From: Pontibacter amylolyticus
GTDB lineage: Bacteria > Bacteroidota > Bacteroidia > Cytophagales > Hymenobacteraceae
Assembly (NCBI RefSeq): GCF_014638845.1
Contig: NZ_BMFP01000002.1
Location: 1 to 64,000, forward strand
Reading direction: 5' to 3'
Length of the DNA: 64,000 nt
The stretch's first letter is position 1, and every line of letters starts with the position of its first letter. A model generated the notes under the pieces. The model was not told the DNA's origin. It was given only the letters and a program-made list of their open reading frames with translations, and did no database searches. Both the position numbers and the translations under genes were made by a program. This document shows positions 61,512-64,000 of the stretch, piece after piece.

Positions 61512-62180
61512 GTGCTGTTTAAAGAAGTCATATACTTAATGCAGAAGGATTTCCTGCTGGAGTGGCGGCAGAAGTATGCTTTTAACGGCATGCTACTCTA
61601 CGTCAGTAGCACGGTGTTCGTCTGCTACCTCAGCTTCGGGCTCCGCTCGAATGCCCTGCAGGTGCCCGTCTGGAATGCCCTGTTCTGGATTATCCTGCTC
61701 TTCACATCGGTCAATGCCATTGCCAAGAGCTTTATGCAGGAAAACCGCGGCCGGCTGCTCTACTTCTACTCGATCGTGAGTCCGCAAGGCATAATCTTAG
61801 CTAAGATACTCTACAACGCCTGCCTGATGCTGGTGCTGGCGCTGATTTGCTTCGTGTTCTACGCTTTCGTGCTGGGCAACCCCGTAGAAGACATTCCGAT
61901 GTTTTTGCTCAGCATTCTGCTCGGCGCCATCGGTTTCGCAACTTCCCTCACCATGATTTCAGGTATAGCCTCCAAGGCCGCCAACAGCAGCACGCTCATG
62001 GCCGTGCTCAGCTTCCCGGTGATCGTGCCCATGCTGCTGATGCTGATCAAAATGTCCAAAAACGCCATGGATGGGCTGGAGCGGGCTGCCAGTCTCGACG
62101 AACTACTTACTTTGCTTGCCATAAACATGATCGTTGTCACTGTTTCTTATATTTTGTTCCCGTACCTTTGGCGTTCGTAA
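61512..62180 (+). CDS. ccmB: Heme exporter membrane subunit CcmB
   Basis: Membrane subunit of the CcmAB transporter that helps release heme-loaded CcmE during cytochrome c maturation. The 222-residue protein has six hydrophobic helices, with family phrases such as VIYLMQKDFLLEWRQKYAFNGMLLYVSSTVFVCYLSF, FTSVNAIAKSFMQENRGRLLYFYSIVSPQGIILAKILYN and LSFPVIVPMLLMLIK. The frame is open to 61398, but that part covers a hairpin and the -7 element, so I choose the GTG at 61512. ccmA is not adjacent. Confidence 0.9.
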   Translation: MLFKEVIYLMQKDFLLEWRQKYAFNGMLLYVSSTVFVCYLSFGLRSNALQVPVWNALFWIILLFTSVNAIAKSFMQENRGRLLYFYSIVSPQGIILAKILYNACLMLVLALICFVFYAFVLGNPVEDIPMFLLSILLGAIGFATSLTMISGIASKAANSSTLMAVLSFPVIVPMLLMLIKMSKNAMDGLERAASLDELLTLLAINMIVVTVSYILFPYLWRS

Positions 62181-62362
62181 GGTATAGCCCGTGGAGCAAG
62201 GTATAGCCGACACATAACAAGGTATAAGTAGCTAACTTATCTAAAATTAAACACAGTTTCAGCGCAGATTTGCGACAATTTGGGCTGCGGAACTGTTAGA
62301 AGTAAAAAGCAGAATGGAGACCGGCACAGGCTGGCTTTCATCAAAATAAGAGAAGAAGGAAC
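62181..62362. other. ccmB-ccsA spacer with three GGTATA copies
   Basis: AAGGTATAGCC, AAGGTATAGCC and AAGGTATAAG lie 18-23 bp apart (62179-62226). No gene. Related tandem-like spacing is not seen elsewhere except at 48.7 kb. Confidence 0.55.
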
Positions 62363-63028
62363 ATGAAGAAGAACTGGTGGAAAATACTGACCGTGCTGCT
62401 GCTGGTGTTTACCGTGGCGGTGGGTATGCTGTCGGAAGTTCCCCGACTGGCCATCCTCAACGAGACCATCCGCAACCTGTACTTCCACGTGCCCATGTGG
62501 TTTGGCATGATTCTCATCCTGATGGTTTCGGTAGTGTATTCCATCAAATACCTGCGCAAGCCGAGCTTCCGGAACGACATCATCGCGCACGAAGCCGCCA
62601 AAGTGGGCATCCTCTTCGGCGTGCTGGGCATCGTGACAGGTATGGAGTGGGCCAAATTTACGTGGGGCGAGTACTGGAGCAACGACCCGAAACAGAACGG
62701 TGCCGCCATTGGCCTGCTGATTTACTTTGCCTACCTCGTGCTGCGCAGCTCTTTTGCCGAGCAACAGCAGCGCGCGCGCATCAGTGCCGTGTACAACATC
62801 TTCGCCTTTGCGGCCCTTATCCCCTTGCTGTTCATCCTGCCCCGCCTGACCGACTCGCTTCACCCGGGCAACGGCGGCAATCCCGGCTTTAACGCTTACG
62901 ACCTTGACAGTAGCCTGCGGATGGTGTTTTACCCGGCCGTGCTGGGCTGGACGCTGCTGGGCGTATGGATTATCAACGTGAAATCAAGATTGGAATTACT
63001 GAGACAACGCATATATGAAAATGTTTAG
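62363..63028 (+). CDS. ccsA: Cytochrome c biogenesis protein CcmC/CcsA (heme handling)
   Basis: Membrane protein that presents heme to CcmE. The 221-residue protein has six helices and the WWD-type heme-binding segment FTWGEYWSNDPKQNGAAIGLLIYFAYLVLR near residue 100, with conserved histidine in YFHVPMWFGMILI before it. Size matches CcmC. It overlaps the ccmD-like gene by 14 bp. Confidence 0.93.
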   Translation: MKKNWWKILTVLLLVFTVAVGMLSEVPRLAILNETIRNLYFHVPMWFGMILILMVSVVYSIKYLRKPSFRNDIIAHEAAKVGILFGVLGIVTGMEWAKFTWGEYWSNDPKQNGAAIGLLIYFAYLVLRSSFAEQQQRARISAVYNIFAFAALIPLLFILPRLTDSLHPGNGGNPGFNAYDLDSSLRMVFYPAVLGWTLLGVWIINVKSRLELLRQRIYENV

Positions 63029-63296
63029 AATACTGGCCATCTGCTGCTTTATGCTGGGCGTCCTGTTCACCTTTGAGCCAACCGTGGCCATGGCGCAAGA
63101 CCAGATGGTGGAGTTCTCGTCAGCCCCGCAGCAAAACATCGAAATGGCCGACGCTCTGCGCCAGGACGGCAAAATATACGTGGTGGTGGCCGTGCTGCTC
63201 ACCGTGCTGGCAGGCGTGCTGTTCTACCTGATCGCCCTCGACCGCAAGGTGGGCCGACTGGAGAAACAGCTGAAAGACGAGTATGTGAACCGCTAA
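63015..63296 (+). CDS. CcmD-like small membrane protein
   Basis: A 93-residue protein: signal-like hydrophobic N-terminus (LAICCFMLGVLFTFEPTVAMAQ), a short periplasmic part, one membrane helix (IYVVVAVLLTVLAGVLFYLIALDRKVGRLEKQL) with a charged cytosolic tail. The second helix with the LDRKVxxLE tail is the CcmD signature used to release CcmE. It overlaps ccsA and precedes ccmE. The additional N-terminal segment is typical of Bacteroidota versions. Confidence 0.82.
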   Translation: MKMFRILAICCFMLGVLFTFEPTVAMAQDQMVEFSSAPQQNIEMADALRQDGKIYVVVAVLLTVLAGVLFYLIALDRKVGRLEKQLKDEYVNR

Positions 63297-63409
63297 ATCT
63301 TTTTGCCCGACTAAGGCGAAAAATGACAAATATCCCTATCTGCGATGGATTTAAAACTTTCTATCGTGTGTTAGGCTAACAGAAATGGAATATCTATAAT
63401 CAGGTAAAG

Positions 63410-63835
63410 ATGAAAAAATCACACATCATCGGCATTATCGTTATCGCCATGGCTATTGGTATCATCATGACCACGGCTGGCGACGCAAGTACCTATGTTT
63501 CATTTGGCGAGGCCATTGAACTGGCAGAAGACGGCAAATCCACAAAAGTGCACGTGGTAGGACGCCTCAAGAAGGATGACAAAGGACACATCGTAGGCAT
63601 GCATTATGAGCCGATGAAGGACCCGAACTACTTCGCCTTTACACTGGTGGACACCAACCGCTTCGAACAGCGCGTGGTCTACTTCAACCCCAAACCGCAG
63701 GACTTTGAGCGCTCTGAGCAAGTTGTGATTACGGGCAACATGCAAAATGATGTGTTCGTGGCAGACAAGATACTCCTCAAGTGCCCGTCCAAGTACACGG
63801 AGAACGAAATTCAAACCAACACCGCAGGTATATAA
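63410..63835 (+). CDS. ccmE: Cytochrome c maturation heme chaperone CcmE, CxxxY type
   Basis: Periplasmic heme carrier. The 141-residue protein has an N-terminal anchor (HIIGIIVIAMAIGIIMTTAG) and the OB-fold domain (VHVVGRLKKDDKGHIVG, YFAFTLVDTNRFEQRVVYFNPKPQDFERSEQVVITGNMQNDVFVADKILLKCPSKY). The classical heme-linking motif HxxxY is replaced by CxxxY (Cys125, Tyr129), the form known from Desulfovibrio and archaea. The residues that normally lead to it (LAKH) read LLKC. ccmF begins 85 bp downstream. Confidence 0.93.
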   Translation: MKKSHIIGIIVIAMAIGIIMTTAGDASTYVSFGEAIELAEDGKSTKVHVVGRLKKDDKGHIVGMHYEPMKDPNYFAFTLVDTNRFEQRVVYFNPKPQDFERSEQVVITGNMQNDVFVADKILLKCPSKYTENEIQTNTAGI

Positions 63836-63884
63836 ATTAGTGAACAGTTGATCGTTAAGAGCGACTTCATCTGGGGCAACGCTC

Positions 63885-63920
63885 TAACTTTTTAACTTTT
63901 TAACTTTCTAACTTATCAAG
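63885..63920. repeat. CTAACTTT tract before ccmF
   Basis: CTAACTTTTTAA, CTTTTTAACTTT, CTAACTTATC: near-repeats like those at 20.9, 32.7 and 41.4 kb. It ends at the ccmF start codon. Confidence 0.6.
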
Positions 63921-64000
63921 ATGATTAATACGCTAATCGGAGACTTTGGCCACGCGAGTGTGATTGTGGCTTTTGTAGCGGCCATTGTAGCCTCCTATGC
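63921..64000 (+). CDS. ccmF: CcmF-like heme lyase, 5' end only
   Basis: The window ends 27 codons in. MINTLIGDFGHASVIVAFVA... has the CcmF N-terminus, in which a short polar head with GxFxH-type residues precedes the first membrane helix. It would attach heme to apocytochromes and fits the gene order ccmB-ccsA-ccmD-ccmE-ccmF. Called from start and context only. Confidence 0.75.
   Translation, partial: MINTLIGDFGHASVIVAFVAAIVASY

Overview
The window looks like chromosome from a Bacteroidota bacterium of the order Cytophagales, most likely Pontibacter or a close relative in the Hymenobacteraceae (inference; no 16S rRNA gene is present). The evidence is a SusC/SusD pair, many TonB-type and lipoprotein products, start regions carrying the Bacteroidota -7 element TAnnTTTG instead of a sigma70 box, an FKBP lipoprotein pair, and a variant system I cytochrome c maturation cluster. 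I see no rRNA, tRNA, CRISPR array, transposase or prophage.

Layout. 0.1-11.8 kb: metK, a PAP2 phosphatase, then an S9 peptidase, an amidase and a SusD/SusC pair on the minus strand. 12-15 kb: small membrane proteins, a RibD-like reductase and a DEAD-box helicase. 15.3-20.2 kb: an export operon resembling type I secretion (ABC protein, HlyD adaptor, TolC), headed by a possible 59-residue ORF. 20.2-24 kb: a repeat-rich spacer and a large lamin-tail surface protein. 24-42 kb: housekeeping genes (asd, scpA, dxs, ndk, nrnA-like, recO, tdk, two FKBP PPIases) mixed with enzymes, a flippase-like protein, an MFS transporter, a LysM protein and one frameshifted TonB/MORN-like gene. 43.7-47.5 kb: an AT-richer two-gene polysaccharide O-acetylation module (MBOAT plus AlgX-like). 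47.7-49 kb: a MoxR ATPase and a tiny glycine-rich membrane protein. 49.6-61.2 kb: a phosphate-starvation block (TonB receptor, beta-helix lipoprotein, two OprO/OprP-type porins, pstS, pstC, pstA, pstB, phoU). 61.5-64 kb: ccmB, ccsA/ccmC, ccmD-like, ccmE and the start of ccmF.

How parts work together. Three transcription units of the phosphate block are each preceded by heptamers repeated every 11 bp directly ahead of a Bacteroidota-type promoter. This is the geometry of Pho boxes, so outer-membrane uptake (TonB receptor and porins) and inner-membrane uptake (PstSCAB/PhoU) can be read as one regulon. The ccm genes form a heme delivery line in which CcmE carries CxxxY in place of HxxxY.

Three signals are not explained by genes. 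(1) The octamer AGGTATAG/CTATACCT occurs about fifty times by eye, in both orientations, inside and between genes, against about two expected; in places it forms the arms of hairpins between genes, as DNA uptake sequences do in other bacteria. (2) A dispersed palindrome centred on GGTCGCGACC recurs in intergenic spacers, usually with a GAATTGTTGATGGTT-like repeat on one side and a pyrimidine-rich CTAACTTT tract on the other. (3) Two perfect DnaA boxes lie as an inverted pair just after tolC.
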